DNA of 64,000 nucleotides from Acanthosepion pharaonis (GCA_903632075.3 CAHIKZ030000253.1:932501-996500), one strand, 5' to 3'. Positions 43,938 to 55,800 are shown, counted from the stretch's first letter. The notes: generated by a model from the sequence alone, not told the origin. Translations and numbers: made by a program.

Positions 43938-44338
43938 GTAGGTTATATTTTCATAAAAAAAAAGAAGGAAAGGAGAAAAGAAAGGCGAAGAGGGAGAGAA
44001 ATTTATATATATGTATATATGTTTGTGTGTGTATGTATGTATATATTTCTATTTGTGTGTACTTCTGTATGTATGTATATGTTTATGAGTATGCATGTGG
44101 GGGTATATATATATATGCATATATATATATATATAGTTGAATGTGTGTATTTGTATGTGTATATATGAATATATATGTACTTATAGTTATATGTATATAA
44201 ATATATGTGTGTGTGTGTGTTTGTCTTAATACCTATTATACATGTACTTGTTTGTGCGTTTGTGCGCTTTTGTATGTTTGGGTGTGTAAACTTAGGTATG
44301 TGTCTGCATATACCTGTTTATGTGGATGCGTATATGTT

Positions 44339-44373
<35 letters not shown>

Positions 44374-45470
44374 ATATGTGGGCGTGCTTATATATGTGTA
44401 TATGTTGATGTGTATATATGGGTATTTATACATGTTTATATATATATGTGTGGGTGTATGTGTGTATGTCTTCGTATATATATATGTATATCTTAGTGTC
44501 TTGGAATGCATCATCAATACTAACTAAAATATACTTTTGTTTGATATTTTTTTATAATTGCTTATAGACTTAATATTTAACAGCTGTGTCTTGTTACATT
44601 TGAATCTTGTATGGACTTTACAGTCCTTTATCGTTACTGAGATAATGTTGGTTTGTTTACTTTTTATGTTGCTATGTAGGTTGGTATATTTATGCTTGCT
44701 TATGTATGTGTATATATGCATATACGTATGCGTGTATGTATGTGAGTATATTTGTATATGGATATATATATGTATATGGGTTTATATATATGTGTGTATA
44801 TGCTTGTCTGTAAGTATGCTTTTCTGTGTTTCTGTCTGTAGTGAAGAATATGTGTACATGTATGCCTGTATGTATTTTTTATTTTCTTTCACATGTTGTT
44901 ATATTTTTGTACTCGTGTATGTGCACTAGTGCGTATATAGGTATATATGAAATATTTATATATATTTGTGTGTTTGGAGTTTTCTTTTTTATATATTAGA
45001 TTGTGTTATTTTTATGCGTATGTATATCTCTTTTTTTGTCCATGTCTACATGTTTTAGTGTCCTTTTACCCTAATGTTTGTTATTCTGTTCTGCCCATGT
45101 TGAATTTTATCTATTCTACCATTTTTATCTATGTATCTTTGCCCGTATAAGTTATATTTTAATAAGAGGTTAGAATTCATTTAATAACACTTTCAAACTT
45201 GAATATTTCTTGGTGGGTGTATTGGCGTGTCTTTGTCAATGTATGTGTGTGTATGTACGTGTCTTTGTCGCGTTGTCTGTGTGTATGGTCACGTGTATGT
45301 ACCTTTCAATGTATATGTATGTTGTTTTTTGTGGAGCTATTTACTGTCTCGTCGCTTTTTTGCGTGTTTATATATCTAAATACGTCTGCGTGTTTATGTA
45401 TTATAATCTGATTGTGTATGTATTGTCTTTTGGAAGATTTCACCCTCCCCTGCACATCTTCTTGCTTCAA
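43790..45470 (+). repeat. TG/TA-rich low-complexity tract (TGTA-type)
   Basis: About 1.7 kb dominated by TGTG, TATG and TATA words on the plus strand, with (TA)n at 43880-43932. Strand asymmetry is strong: few C and moderate A. All long frames here (43790-44140, 44207-44527 and others) are artefacts of this composition. Confidence 0.85.
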
Positions 45471-45539
45471 ATGTATCTACGTTGTCATGAAGTTCAGAGC
45501 AGCATTGGATCTTAACGTTTATTCCAACTTAATTTCAAT

Positions 45540-46435
45540 AAAAACAAAATAAATAGAAAAACATATATTATTTTTTCCTCGGTTTCTTCTTTAAATAACT
45601 TTATAATTTTAAACTTAATATAGATTAAATTTTAAATTTAAAACTGGTAATTTTTAATTTTAAATTTTATAGTATAATTTAATATTTATTAGTTAGAATG
45701 AATTCTACTTTAGTCTTACCCCAACATTAAAGCATTAAATAATTATTATAACCTTGGTCATTCCAGCTTATGTAACAGCGTTTCCCCTTGCGAGGGATGT
45801 TTAATTGATTTGAACCTATTAAAACCCTACATTCAACACCATCACTTGATAAGACACCAGAAGTATTGAAACAAAATGGCTATTTTTGTAGTGATTTTTA
45901 TGTTATAATTTTCGAATAAATTTCGAATAAATAATTATATTTTCTCTACTCTGTATTGAGCACTCTCTTAAGAATAGTATTTGTTGGTTATTGGAATTTA
46001 TTCTGTATACCACAATATATATATATATATATACACACACGAGATTTGTTAGTGGCGTTTTGTTGACACATGCGCAGTAACGTCCCCTTTAATTTCTAGC
46101 GAAGTTATATGAAGGCCACCGATCATATTTTTAAAGTCGCTTTATATGTTTGTATGTAGACACCCCACTTACATTATATATACTTTTCTATTTATTTCCT
46201 CATCATTCATGTCTTTGCAGAAATGTTAACTAAATCTGACATTTCTTTAATCAAATTCAGTATTTCGTAGATAAATGTCACAGCTAACATTGATAAGTTT
46301 GTTTGGATCACAACTCGCTTCGAGCCGAACCGATTTCATTTCATTTTACGGTTTATCAATGTCCGCCACGTATTCCAACAAAACCAGGACAGCCAATATA
46401 ATATTTACAATAGACAAAATTATAAATACTTTGCC
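45540..46435. other. No supported gene; (TA)n at 46014-46032
   Basis: A+T-rich spacer. Confidence 0.5.
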
Positions 46436-47065
46436 ATTTCTGAAGTATTTTCTTTTTCCTCTTTGCCTTTCTTCATGTCTCTCTCTCTCTCTCTTTCTCT
46501 CTCTGTCTTTTCTGCCTCTTTATACTTTTTAATATTTCTTTCTTTTCTTTTATGTTTTCTTCTTTCATTCCTTTTTCTTTTCTTTCTATCTCTCATTCTC
46601 CTTTATTTATTTCTTTTCTTTCCTCTCATTTTCTATATTTTCTTTCTACTCATCTCACTGTTTTTCTTCCTCTCTTTTTCTCTCTCTACCTTTCATTCGA
46701 TTCTTCCTTCAGTCGTACCTCTCTCTCTCTCTCTATTTCTCACAAACTCTTTCCCTCTATTCCTTTTTCCCCCTTTCTGTTCTCTCTTTTTTCCTGTCTT
46801 TTTCTTTCTTCTCTTTTTTCAGTTCTTATTTCTCTTCATCTCTCTCTTTCTCCCACTTTTCAACTTTTTTTGTCTTCATTTGTTTTTTCTTTTTATTATT
46901 TCTTTTTTCTTTTTACTCTATTTTCTTTCTCTTTCTATTTTATCTTTTTAATCCATCTTGCTTTCTTCATGTCTTTCTATTTTCTTTTCCTTTTACTCTT
47001 TTTTCATTCTCGTCCTCTCCCCCCTCTCTCTTTAACTCTCTCTCTCTCTCGTTCTATCTTTCTAA
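46436..47065 (+). repeat. Polypyrimidine tract (CT/TTTC-rich), about 630 bp
   Basis: Almost continuous T and C on the plus strand, with TCTC, TTTC and CTTTT words. The 162- and 200-codon frames rich in S, L and F are artefacts. Confidence 0.9.
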
Positions 47066-48430
47066 TTCGCTATTCATCTTCTTCTTTCACTTTTCCGAAT
47101 GTAATTTCGTCTCTAATGCCTGGAAATAGGCTTATAAAGATGACCTTTGCTTAAGTAACCTTTACCCTAACATCAAATATTTTCGATCGGAAATAACGAA
47201 ATGACTATAAATAAGTAGTCATAAAAATCTTATGAAACCAATTCGTATTTCAAAGTTCTTTAGTATTAGTCAAAAGATCATTTTAGTTGGTATTCTTGAA
47301 CCTAGTCAAATACAAAACCGGGTATTTTAACGTGGTCAATAGCAAACAGTTAAGAGACTAGTTACATAATAACGACTATGCGAATTCACATTAGATTCAA
47401 CATAAATTGCTGTTAAAAATGTCACTTGAAATTAATGAGTAAAACTCAGCCTATAATTTCTTCAACATTCCTCAAATCTCTGTCTTACGTTTTCTATCTT
47501 ATTTCTTTTAGTCTTTTTAGTTGGTGTATGTAAAAATTCTCAGAGCCCTCTTTTTGGAAACTAGATTTTTAAGCTGGTAGAAGGAAGTGGTTCAATCTCC
47601 ATAAAAGAAGAGCCACTCGGCCAGCGGACAGCACCCCCCACACACACACCCGATGGAATCCTATCTGACACTCTTCGCTTTCTCCATTTTTCCAAAGTCG
47701 AGTAGCAGCTGTCCTGCCTCGCTGTTAAAACATGAATAAACAAGATTTCCTTCAACTTTTTTTCATCGTCCAGGATTTTTCGATAACGATTTCACTTTTT
47801 GATCACACAAATTCTTTTACATCTAGCCGAATCCAACCAGGCGCCGCCCCTGTCTGAAGCTCAACTCTACATTATAAGTCTGAGTCTTATGCTCGTGTGT
47901 TAACATGTAGATTCGAAGGTTTTCATTCGTGTTATCAAGCAATTAAAATTTCTTGAGTCCTGGTAATATGTTACCTCAATGATTTTACTGGATAAGACTC
48001 TTTGTATACCTATTAATGTGAGTAAGTGTCGTTGCCGGCCTTTTTCCGGCTTGCTCTTTTGTTATGATTCAAGTCGAGATTCCCAACCACCACAGTTTGT
48101 TTTTGGCCTCCTTTTTCATCTCAAGTGGGTCAGTCTTTGACTTTCCGATGCGAGTATTTCTTTTATCCCTGCCTCTCCGTTAGAGAATGACCTTCTTGAT
48201 TCTGTCTGAAGAAAGAATACAGCGTCTACTCTTATGTTTTAGGGTGCAGGAGCCCTAACGTGTGGTATTTTTTTAGTTTGTTTATTTTTGGTTTCGTCTA
48301 ATTTCCTTCATTTCATACCATAACTACGTTTTTATATATATTTCTACATAAAGAATTTATGTAAATATATATATGAAATATACATGTCATGGAGTGTTTT
48401 GTATGTTCCCTGTATGTGGGGGGGCGGTAT
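47066..48430. other. No supported gene
   Basis: Contains a small hairpin GCCGGCCTTTTTCCGGC near 48035 and a G-rich run just before the next LTR (48417-48426). Otherwise nothing recognised. Confidence 0.5.
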
Positions 48431-48663
48431 TGTGGTAGGAGTGAATAGGGTTGGATGGATTCATGTGGTGAGTGAGTCAATTATAATGTATTGATGGGTT
48501 AAGAATCTGATTAACTAGGTATAGTATAGTTAGTGTAGACCAGCCTCAGTACACTCCTCCTTTTTAGCCTTGTGCCAGAATTATTGTATTTTTACATTAT
48601 TAAATAACGAGTTATCTTCTCTTGACGAGATTGCATATGTCAGAGAGTATACCTGTCATAACA
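48431..48663 (+). repeat. 5' LTR of second Gypsy element
   Basis: Begins TGTGGTAGGAG and ends GTCATAACA, about 233 bp, with TG...CA termini. The right border is supported by the primer-binding-site motif three bases downstream. The left border is supported only by the TG and the preceding G-rich run. Confidence 0.6.
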
Positions 48664-48666
48664 ATA

Positions 48667-48682
48667 TGGCGACGCCAATCGG
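48667..48682 (+). other. Primer-binding site
   Basis: TGGCGACGCC follows the LTR end. TGGCGAC is a common start of Gypsy primer-binding sites complementary to a tRNA 3' end. Confidence 0.6.
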
Positions 48683-48699
48683 TTACACAATAGGTGTTT

Positions 48700-49440
48700 C
48701 GCTGCGTCGGCGACAGTGAAAAAGGACACCAAAGCTGGTGGAGTAGAAAATGAAGTTACGAATTTGCTTTTGGCCTTAGCTGGGTGTGAAACCATAAAAA
48801 AAATTCCGTCATAGTCTATCCCAAAATAATGGAAGATTTAACCTAGGAAGAAATTGCTGCCATCATAAAAAAAAAAAAAAAAAAATGGTCATAGCTGAAA
48901 GAACTAAATTTTCTCGAAAATAGACAGAGATTGGGCAAAACTATTATGCAATATGTACAGTGATTGAAAAAGGTGTCTAGATATGGTGATACTGGAGGAA
49001 TGGTTTCGGAATAAATGCCTAGCGAAGTCGAGCTAATTTTGCGAAGACCGATTGAAGGAATGTCTGACATCTCGTACAAGAGTAAAATTAAAAAGCGGCT
49101 TCAAGCTCATAATATGAAACTGGAAGCACGTGTGGAGTTCGTACAACAATTGGAATTGATTCTAAACTTTAATGCTTTCGAAGGCAGTATAGGAACTTAC
49201 AGTGCTACTACAGACTTCTGTATATTGAAATATGGAACATGCAAAGAGCAAAAATAAGTATCCAACCATTGGGAAATGATGTTTTAAGTGTAAAAAGGGG
49301 AATCATTTCCAGACGGTATGCACATATGAAAAGCGAATGCGAAAAGTGGAAAATATAAATTCTCTAATTGAAAATAAGGAATTATTTGAGATGAAAGCAC
49401 AAGATAAAAATGGGGAACTGAGTAACTTTACTCAGGCAGG
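48700..49440 (+). pseudogene. Gag remnant with CCHC zinc knuckle
   Basis: Several frames carry gag-like sequence. 49015-49257 is the longest open part (EFVQQLELILNFNAFEG). At 49280-49321 the zinc knuckle CFKCKKGNHFQTVC (C-X2-C-X4-H-X4-C) is complete. It binds element RNA in the virus-like particle. An A-run at 48869-48886 and several stops disrupt the frame. Confidence 0.7.
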
Positions 49441-49990
49441 TGGATAATGGAAGAAATGTTACGTTGATAAGGAGGGATTTTTTGGAAAAGAATGGTAGAT
49501 TAAGATTGAAGAAAAGTAGTCACCGGTTGAACCAGTTCGATGGGTCAATCATCAAAAGTTTAGGATGCTTTGGAGGCACGTTTGAGACAAAAATAGATTC
49601 GAGTTAATACCTATCATAGTTGTGGAAAACATCAAAACACACACTCCTTTTAGGACTTGACGTATTAAAAATGGATACATCGAAGCTGGCAAATTCCATG
49701 AAGTCTGTAGAACCGGATGTTGGATTATTAAGGGGATACGAGGCGAGTATTCAGCTTAAAGAATGCAGTCTAATCATATATTTTCAAGCTCGAAATGTTC
49801 CTGTTCACATGCTACCCTCGGTGATTGTTAAGCTGAACAAAATGGTAGAACAAGGAATATTAGAAAAAGTCAACCAGGGGGGTACCAATTGGGCTTCACC
49901 CATTCTGGTGATTCGAGATTTATTAACTTGTGGCGATTATAATGTAGGCGTGAATCATCAGATCGGATTCATTCCCGTTGTCAAACATTG
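49440..49990 (+). pseudogene. Protease and RT N-terminus
   Basis: VDNGRNVTLIRRDFL resembles the aspartic protease active-site strand (usual D-T/S-G, here D-N-G, so probably inactive). LLGLDVLKMD matches the second conserved protease strand. Farther on, ARNVPVHMLPSVIVKLNKMV, EQGILEKV and NWASPILVIR are the start of the Gypsy RT. Homology then jumps, and part of the RT fingers is missing. Confidence 0.7.
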
Positions 49991-50420
49991 AAACAGAGTG
50001 CCATGAATTTGCTGGTATGAAATAATTTGCTAAAGTTGACTTTAAGTCATCATATAATCATATAAAAATTTATAGCAAGATCAAGAAGTGACCACAATGG
50101 TCACTCCTATTGCAAAAATCTATCGGAATTGTTTTAGAAAAGACTAAAAATATAATTGTATATCAGGACGACATTGACATTGGTCCGGGCAGTAAAGGGA
50201 GCTCCAAAAAATAAAACGGATCAAGTGTTGAGAAAATTAAATTAGCGCGTGTATGACAATTAATCGTGATAACTGTGAAGACATTTAATATCTAGGATAT
50301 CAAATATCCAAAGACTGTATATCGCCGGGTGATACATTCATTAATAAGGGATCAAAAATCGTTGTAGCCAGAAATAAAAAGTTAGTCTTTTTTTTTTTTT
50401 TTTTTTAGAATTAACCAATT
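49991..50420 (+). pseudogene. RT core, broken
   Basis: Pieces in changing frames: FAKVDFKSSYNHIKI (motif A, aspartate present, about 50035), IIVYQDDIDIG (50153-50185, catalytic YQDD) and YLGYQISKDCISPG (50290-50330). A run of T at 50389-50406 lies within the connection region. Stops and frameshifts show loss of function. Confidence 0.7.
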
Positions 50421-51160
50421 TCTATACCGCGATATACTTTGGGGAATCATTTAGTGAAATAATGAAGAAGACCGAGATTCAATAGGCAAAAAGATAGGAG
50501 GTTGCTTTCGAGAAATTAAAAAAGTCACTCTTAAACAAACCAGTTGTTAAAATTTTCGATTCAGCGAAAGAATTAACGTTAACTACTGATGCCAGTGGGT
50601 GTGCTATTGTCACAGGTTGATCACCTTGTAATGTAACTAACCCAGGAAACTAACATCGTCGGAGGCAAATTATTTGAATATTGAGAAGGAGGAGGAATTG
50701 CCGATTGTATTGAGCACGGAAAGAGCTAGAATTTTGCCGGGAAGGAAATTTCTATTAAAATCTGATCATAAGCATTTGGAAATTATATTCAACTCGACTA
50801 GAGAGTTGCCAAAGGTCACATCTGCAAAGATATTAAGATGGGCAATTAAGCTTATGGCATTCAACTTTGACATCGTATTTATTAAAGGAAATATTATTCC
50901 GCATGTGGAAGAATTATCTCGGTTAAATTTTGATAGTAAAAATGTTGAAGCAAGTGAAAATTATGAGGTTAGGATTTTGTACTGGATAGAAACGGGCGTA
51001 TTACCTTTAAATCGGCTTAGGTTGGAAACTAGACAGGATCCAACGTTAAATAGAATTATGAATAGAGTAAAGGGGAATAGATGGAATAATTGTTCTATGT
51101 CTGAGAGGCTGTATAAAGAGTCAAGATACAAATTAACAATAGAAAAAGGAATTACATGAA
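50421..51160 (+). pseudogene. RNase H and linker
   Basis: ELTLTTDASGCAI (about 50575) is the RNase H start. NIEKEELPIVLSTERARIL and KFLLKSDHKHLEIIF follow in the frame 50674-51159, then AKILRWAIKLMAFNFDIVFI. The usual DALSR segment reads VEELSRLNFD. The frame ends at TGA about 51160. Confidence 0.75.
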
Positions 51161-51645
51161 ATGTACATAACATAGTACCACCACAGTCTCTGAGAAAAGA
51201 ATTAAGGTCGTGCATAATGATATACATGGAGGTATATTGGCTATGCAAATGAGGTAAAACTTGCAAACATAGTGACCAGGCTATTTGAGAGACACGGAAG
51301 AGTATGGTAAACGATGCTCAAAGTGTGGAGAAATAAAGAAATTTAGACAAACTAAAATTCACTCTTGGTCATTAAAGGTACAGGACATTTTCTGATATTA
51401 GTCGATTGGTATTGAGGTTAAAGTTATTAAAGTCACGGATAGAAAAAAACACTACTGTAAATTGTGTGTTGAGGATAGTGTTTTCGAATTCCAAAAACCT
51501 TGGTCTCAGACAACGTATCTGAGTTTTGTGAAGAAAGATTATGTGCATGGGTAAAACATATTGCCTGCATTCCATACAGCACACCACCTTGCCACTAATA
51601 GTTAAATGGAATTGCGGAGAGAATGGTTCAAATGGTAAAAATGGG
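51161..51645 (+). pseudogene. Integrase, N-terminal and core part
   Basis: Frames show weak core homology (HSWSLKVQDIF; QKPWSQTTYLSFV). They end in NGIAERMVQMVKMG at about 51603-51645, the strand with the catalytic glutamate. The integrase is interrupted at 51646 by a composite repeat and resumes at about 52170. Confidence 0.6.
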
Positions 51646-52168
51646 TTTGGTTTGGTTTGGTTTGTTTTACGGCATATCAACCTCAATGGCTCATTTAATG
51701 CCGACACATTTTTTCCTGGTAATATTTTTGTTTTGTCAAAAATCCATTTCTGTTAATATTTCTTTCTCAAAAATGTATAGCTGGTAATATTTTTTCAAAA
51801 ACGTATAGCTAGTAATATTATTTTTTTTCTCAAAAACGTATAGCTGGCAATATTTCTTTTTCAAAACGTACAGCTGGCAACATTATTTCTTCAAAAACTT
51901 TTATCAGAGTCCTTGCTGTTGGACGTAGTTCATCGCCTTACTCAGGACGCGGATGTAGTTTATCGTCATATCCAGGACATGAATGTAATCTGAGTGTTGA
52001 CTAGCTGAGACCCTAAGTGGTGCTACCACCACGGGTCAGGGTGGAGCTGGGAACAACAGCAATTAAGAGGTGGTTCCACAGTCCTCAAATCCTCCTGATC
52101 GTAGTTTATCGTCTTACCCAGGACGCGGATGCAGTTTATCGTCATACACAGGACCGGGTAAAAAAGTG
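51646..52168 (+). repeat. Composite repeat, copy 3, inserted in integrase
   Basis: Starts with three TTTGG units, then GGCATATCAACCTCAATGG, four to five CAAAAACGTATAGCTGGTAA-type units, two TAGTTTATCGTC...CAGGACGCGGATG blocks and the GGTGCTACCACCACGGGTCA block. It is the longest copy of the family in this window. Confidence 0.75.
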
Positions 52169-52600
52169 GGATCAAAAGCATTTTCAGTGGATTGTGATAT
52201 AGAGGGTTATTTATCCACACTAATCCTAAGTTATAGTGTTATTCCGCATGCAGGCAGAAGAAAATCTCATCCACATTGATGGGAAGACAAATACTATATA
52301 CGATATATACGATTACTATGTCATTTGCAACGAATGAAAGCGTGTGGTACAGGAAGGACAAGGATTCAAGTTCTGAAAAGACGAATTTTGTGGTGCACAA
52401 TGGATGTAGCACAACAGTGTTGACAAAGAAGTGACAGGGTATAATGGTTTACGAAGGCCAATTTAGAACCAAAAGAGAGCATGAACTTATGAAAAAAGAG
52501 AGAGGAAGCAGAAGGACAGACGACGTAAGAAAAGATGAATGAATCCAGTATTGAGAATGATCAGAAAGATCACGAGAAATTGAAGAACAGGAGAGAGGGG
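52169..52600 (+). pseudogene. Integrase C-terminal remainder
   Basis: ILSYSVIPHAGRRKSHP is similar to the Y-R-x-T-P-H-S...P segment of Gypsy integrases, and VWYRKDKDSSSEK plus GIMVYEGQFRTKREHELM resemble the tail barrel. The match is only partial. It places the end of the coding region at roughly 52550-52600. Confidence 0.45.
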
Positions 52601-53040
52601 GGAGAGAACGAGTTTATCCAGCAGTAGTGAGGAACAATCTGGGGATGAGAGTGACCGGAGAAATCATGATGATTCAAATGCAGAGAATAAGTTAAGACCT
52701 AGATCTCCCATAGCAAGAAATAAAGAGACTCAGAAGAGCTGAATAATCTGTCGACCGAGATATTGCGTTAAGAAGCTGCAAAGTTGGAGATAATAATGCA
52801 AACTATATTTGGAATAATGTTGTTTGCAAAATGACTCCCTTGTCGGGGATGAATATTAACCTTCAAATCAAAGGAAATAATACATTATTTCAAATGTTAG
52901 CAACAAGATGTTCGCAACTAAAGGAAAATCTGCAATTTGAGAGTTGAAATTTTGAGTTTTATTTTCTTTATGAAGATTTTTTTAAAAATGTTACTTTCAA
53001 AGCAACATATTCAGCGACCATCTATCGAAATTATTATAAG
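52601..53040. other. No supported gene
   Basis: Purine-rich (GAGAGAGG, GAAGAG) to 52760, then A+T-rich. May contain the missing 3' LTR, but this was not identified. Confidence 0.4.
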
Positions 53041-53045
53041 TCACA

Positions 53046-53060
53046 AAAACTATAAATAGC
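53046..53060 (+). promoter_or_regulatory. TATA-box-like sequence
   Basis: AACTATAAATAGC lies about 80 bp upstream of an ATG in good context (ACAATGG). It could be a core promoter of an LTR or small gene. Inferred from sequence only. Confidence 0.35.
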
Positions 53061-53127
53061 TATGGCTATTACCCATGAGGCAGTTGAGTGCATACTAGTT
53101 CCCGTGAGTCAGTAACACTACACTACA

Positions 53128-53292
53128 ATGGTCTCTCCGATATCTAAAGAACGGAGCGAACAATTATCGTTGGATAATTATGAGTACGAACAAGCTTGTG
53201 TTAGGATACTAGCAGTTAAATCTAGAACAAAAAATCTAAAAGATTTAAAATCAATTGGAAGGGAAAACAAAATAACTCTTGTTGGCAACTGA
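53128..53292 (+). CDS. Small unrecognised ORF (54 aa), possibly gag start
   Basis: ATG at 53128 in a good initiation context opens a 54-residue frame that is polar and lysine-rich (SPISKERSEQLSLDNYEYEQ near the start) and ends at TGA 53290-53292. A second frame downstream reads KCTPRKLEKMFDDINQLIAE. It has no domain I recognise. Position after a TATA-like box suggests the start of a retroelement gag or a decayed short gene. Low confidence. Confidence 0.25.
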   Translation: MVSPISKERSEQLSLDNYEYEQACVRILAVKSRTKNLKDLKSIGRENKITLVGN

Positions 53293-53500
53293 TGGTTGTG
53301 AGGCCATCATAAATTTATCAGTAAGTGCACACCAAGAAAGTTGGAGAAAATGTTTGATGATATAAACCAACTTATAGCGGAAAACATGACACCCCCCCCC
53401 ACAAAAAAACTAGTGAATTTAGAGAGAGCTAAGTTCATAAACTTTTCTCCATAAATGAATGAACCAGTTATTTAATATGTTTTTCGTCTGAAACAGGCCG

Positions 53501-53501
<1 letters not shown>

Positions 53502-53550
<49 letters not shown>
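53502..53550. repeat. (TA)n microsatellite
   Basis: Pure TA run. Confidence 0.95.
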
Positions 53551-53553
<3 letters not shown>

Positions 53554-55590
53554 CCACTTAGTGTATTAAAATCGTTTTTAGTTTATTTGTACAATTTTAT
53601 ATTTCATCTTATTTTCGCTGACTCTCTCGCAACATTCAGATCATTCTGCAACATCGATCGAAAAAAGAACGTGTCGCTGCCGATGATATATAAACTTGGG
53701 TATCCTGTGTATTTAGCCGAGGATGTAAGGAAAACTTTTTAGCATTCGACAAAGTTCGATGAAGGCCATTAACATCCAGAGCCGTTAAAGGCTAAAGGAT
53801 GACAACGATTCTTCAAAGTGATATTTTCTCAAACCTAATCTTCACATATTTCGAAATATCAAACTCGTTTCTATGATCTGCAGAAGAAGATTTACTGCAC
53901 CAAACGAACGTTTAAGCAAGAAAAAAAGCCCTTAATGGAAATTTATAAATGTCTAAATATAGCTCGCATCTAAAGAAGATTACAGAATGCAAGAGTCAAA
54001 ACGTAGTGATTGAAACGCTTGTTCGTATAATGAAAACCATTTTAACATGGGCTCCATTACCCAAGTATATTTATAATTTTTTTCTTTTTGTACCTTTCGT
54101 TAGGATAATTCAAAAATTAAATTGATTCTATTGGTTTATTATATATTTAAATAATGTAGGATAATTCAGCGCGATTAAAATATATATTTTCACAAACTAT
54201 ACTGGGACTGAAAAATATAAAATTCGTAAGTTATGAATGTACATCAAAGGGCAAATAACTCCTGTGGCGTTATAACAAATGATAACCGTTTATTTGTTCG
54301 ATTCATATTCAAATATTTCTTCGTTCAGTAGCAATAACAATATAATTATCGTACTGCTTGGATAAAATTTCGACTCAATCTATCCAACAGTTTTATATAC
54401 GATTAGAAAAAAAAACGAAAAAAAGTAAACAGAATGGTTTTTCAGATATAGAATCACCAAAAAATCCAATATTGACATCAAATGTGAGATTCCTAAGGTC
54501 AATGCTGAGCGTTGATCCATCTGCACCAAGTCACCCACTGAGATTATTAACTAAAAGCGAAACAAACATAAAAAAAAAACTGGAAGGCGTAAGATTTTTT
54601 TCTACTTACTATTTATTCGAAAACATGCGACATTTTACTCTGTTTGATATCATGGGTGAATTTTACACCCGATTGAACCATGATTTACTCACTGTACTTG
54701 TGCAGGTTTTTATAAGATTGCAAATGTTAAGCAAATGTTTACTTGTTTAGTAGCTGGAGGAGTAAAGAGAACTGCTCTCCAAAATATGGAATAACGACTC
54801 AATTTAGTTGTAAAATAAAGTCAATTCTAATAAACTCAGTTGTATATTGACGAGATACAAATGAAACTGTGGATAAAGACTACCAATTCAGTCATTTTCG
54901 AAACAGTTTTACTTAAATGTGTAGTGCCTTTAGTCATTTGTCTCTTCACTAATGTAATTCTGGAGAGGATATTACATTTTAAATATATCACCCAACATTA
55001 TTGCCTGTCGTTTCCAAACAAAATAAATTATTTGTAAATTTCATTGTATAGTCCAAAGAAAGGAAAAGTATCAACTTCCCCATTTATTGGCTCGTATTAA
55101 AATCTAACACCCCCGCCCCCAATTAAAACACATTGATTTAATTGTCAAGGATTTTGGAGAGAGTTTTTAATCTAAAATTGAGATTGCTTTTTGTCGACTT
55201 AAGTTTTGATCATTTTTCCCTTCAATTCGACCTCGAGCTGTTAACGTAGGCAGCAGCTTTTGTTCTACATATTTTCTTTTGAACACTGCTGTATTTGATG
55301 GAAACTTTAAACTAATCTCATTTTAAACATTGCATATAATGTCAAGCTGGGTAATTCCCTTTTGCAAATATTAATCCATCACAAAGGGGTTGATTAAACG
55401 ATCTTAGCTCATTTTGCAGGATTTGCGGTGAATAAATTCTACAAAATCAAAGATAACATTTTACTATGTAAAACAAGCATACATTGTTTATTTTGAAGCT
55501 TAAAGTTTGCGATTAGATTTCTAAAAACTGTGTAACATGTCTTTCACAATGGGAAATGGGAATGCAAAAATGTGAAACTTTAATGTAGGT
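53551..55590. other. No supported gene
   Basis: The 130-codon frame at 54358-54750 has no recognised motif and no neighbouring signals. Otherwise A+T-rich. Confidence 0.4.
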
Positions 55591-55596
55591 ATTTTG

Positions 55597-55800
55597 TATG
55601 AAGAGGGACGCAAAACCGACAAGATGATTATTTTTCGTGTTGTAAATGACTTCAGTCGCTACAAGAAACATAAATATCGGTATCCTGATTTGGAATCAAC
55701 AATTCGATCTGTCCCACACATACGGCACTCTATTCCAGCAGCATTGGTCAACGCACTGCAGTATCTTCTAATGTCTAATCTTAAAGAAAGAGATCTGTAG
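55597..55800 (+). pseudogene. Unidentified coding-like fragment
   Basis: The frame reads IIFRVVNDFSRYKKHKYRYP then DLESTIRSVPHIRHSIP. The Y-P-D-L-x-S-x-I-R-x-V-P-H string looks like a repeat-associated coding segment seen in animal retroelement-linked proteins, but I cannot name the family. It has no ATG in this frame. Treat as a candidate for a protein search. Confidence 0.25.

Larger units (their letters stand above)
48431..52600 (+). mobile_element. Second Ty3/Gypsy element (5' LTR to integrase), strongly decayed
   Basis: From left to right: LTR, primer-binding site, gag with zinc knuckle, protease, RT, RNase H, integrase. Stops and frameshifts occur throughout. A composite repeat is inserted in the integrase. 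No 3' LTR was identified, so the right border is approximate. It belongs to a different lineage from the element at 1-3194: the protein pieces differ and the LTRs are unrelated. Confidence 0.82.

Noticed and set aside
46463..47154. Open frames of 162 and 200 codons rich in S, L and F
   Set aside because: Produced by the polypyrimidine tract, without codon or motif evidence. Not membrane proteins.
54358..54750. 130-codon frame
   Set aside because: No motif, no recognised family, and no context supporting a gene. Kept only as a note in the spacer entry.
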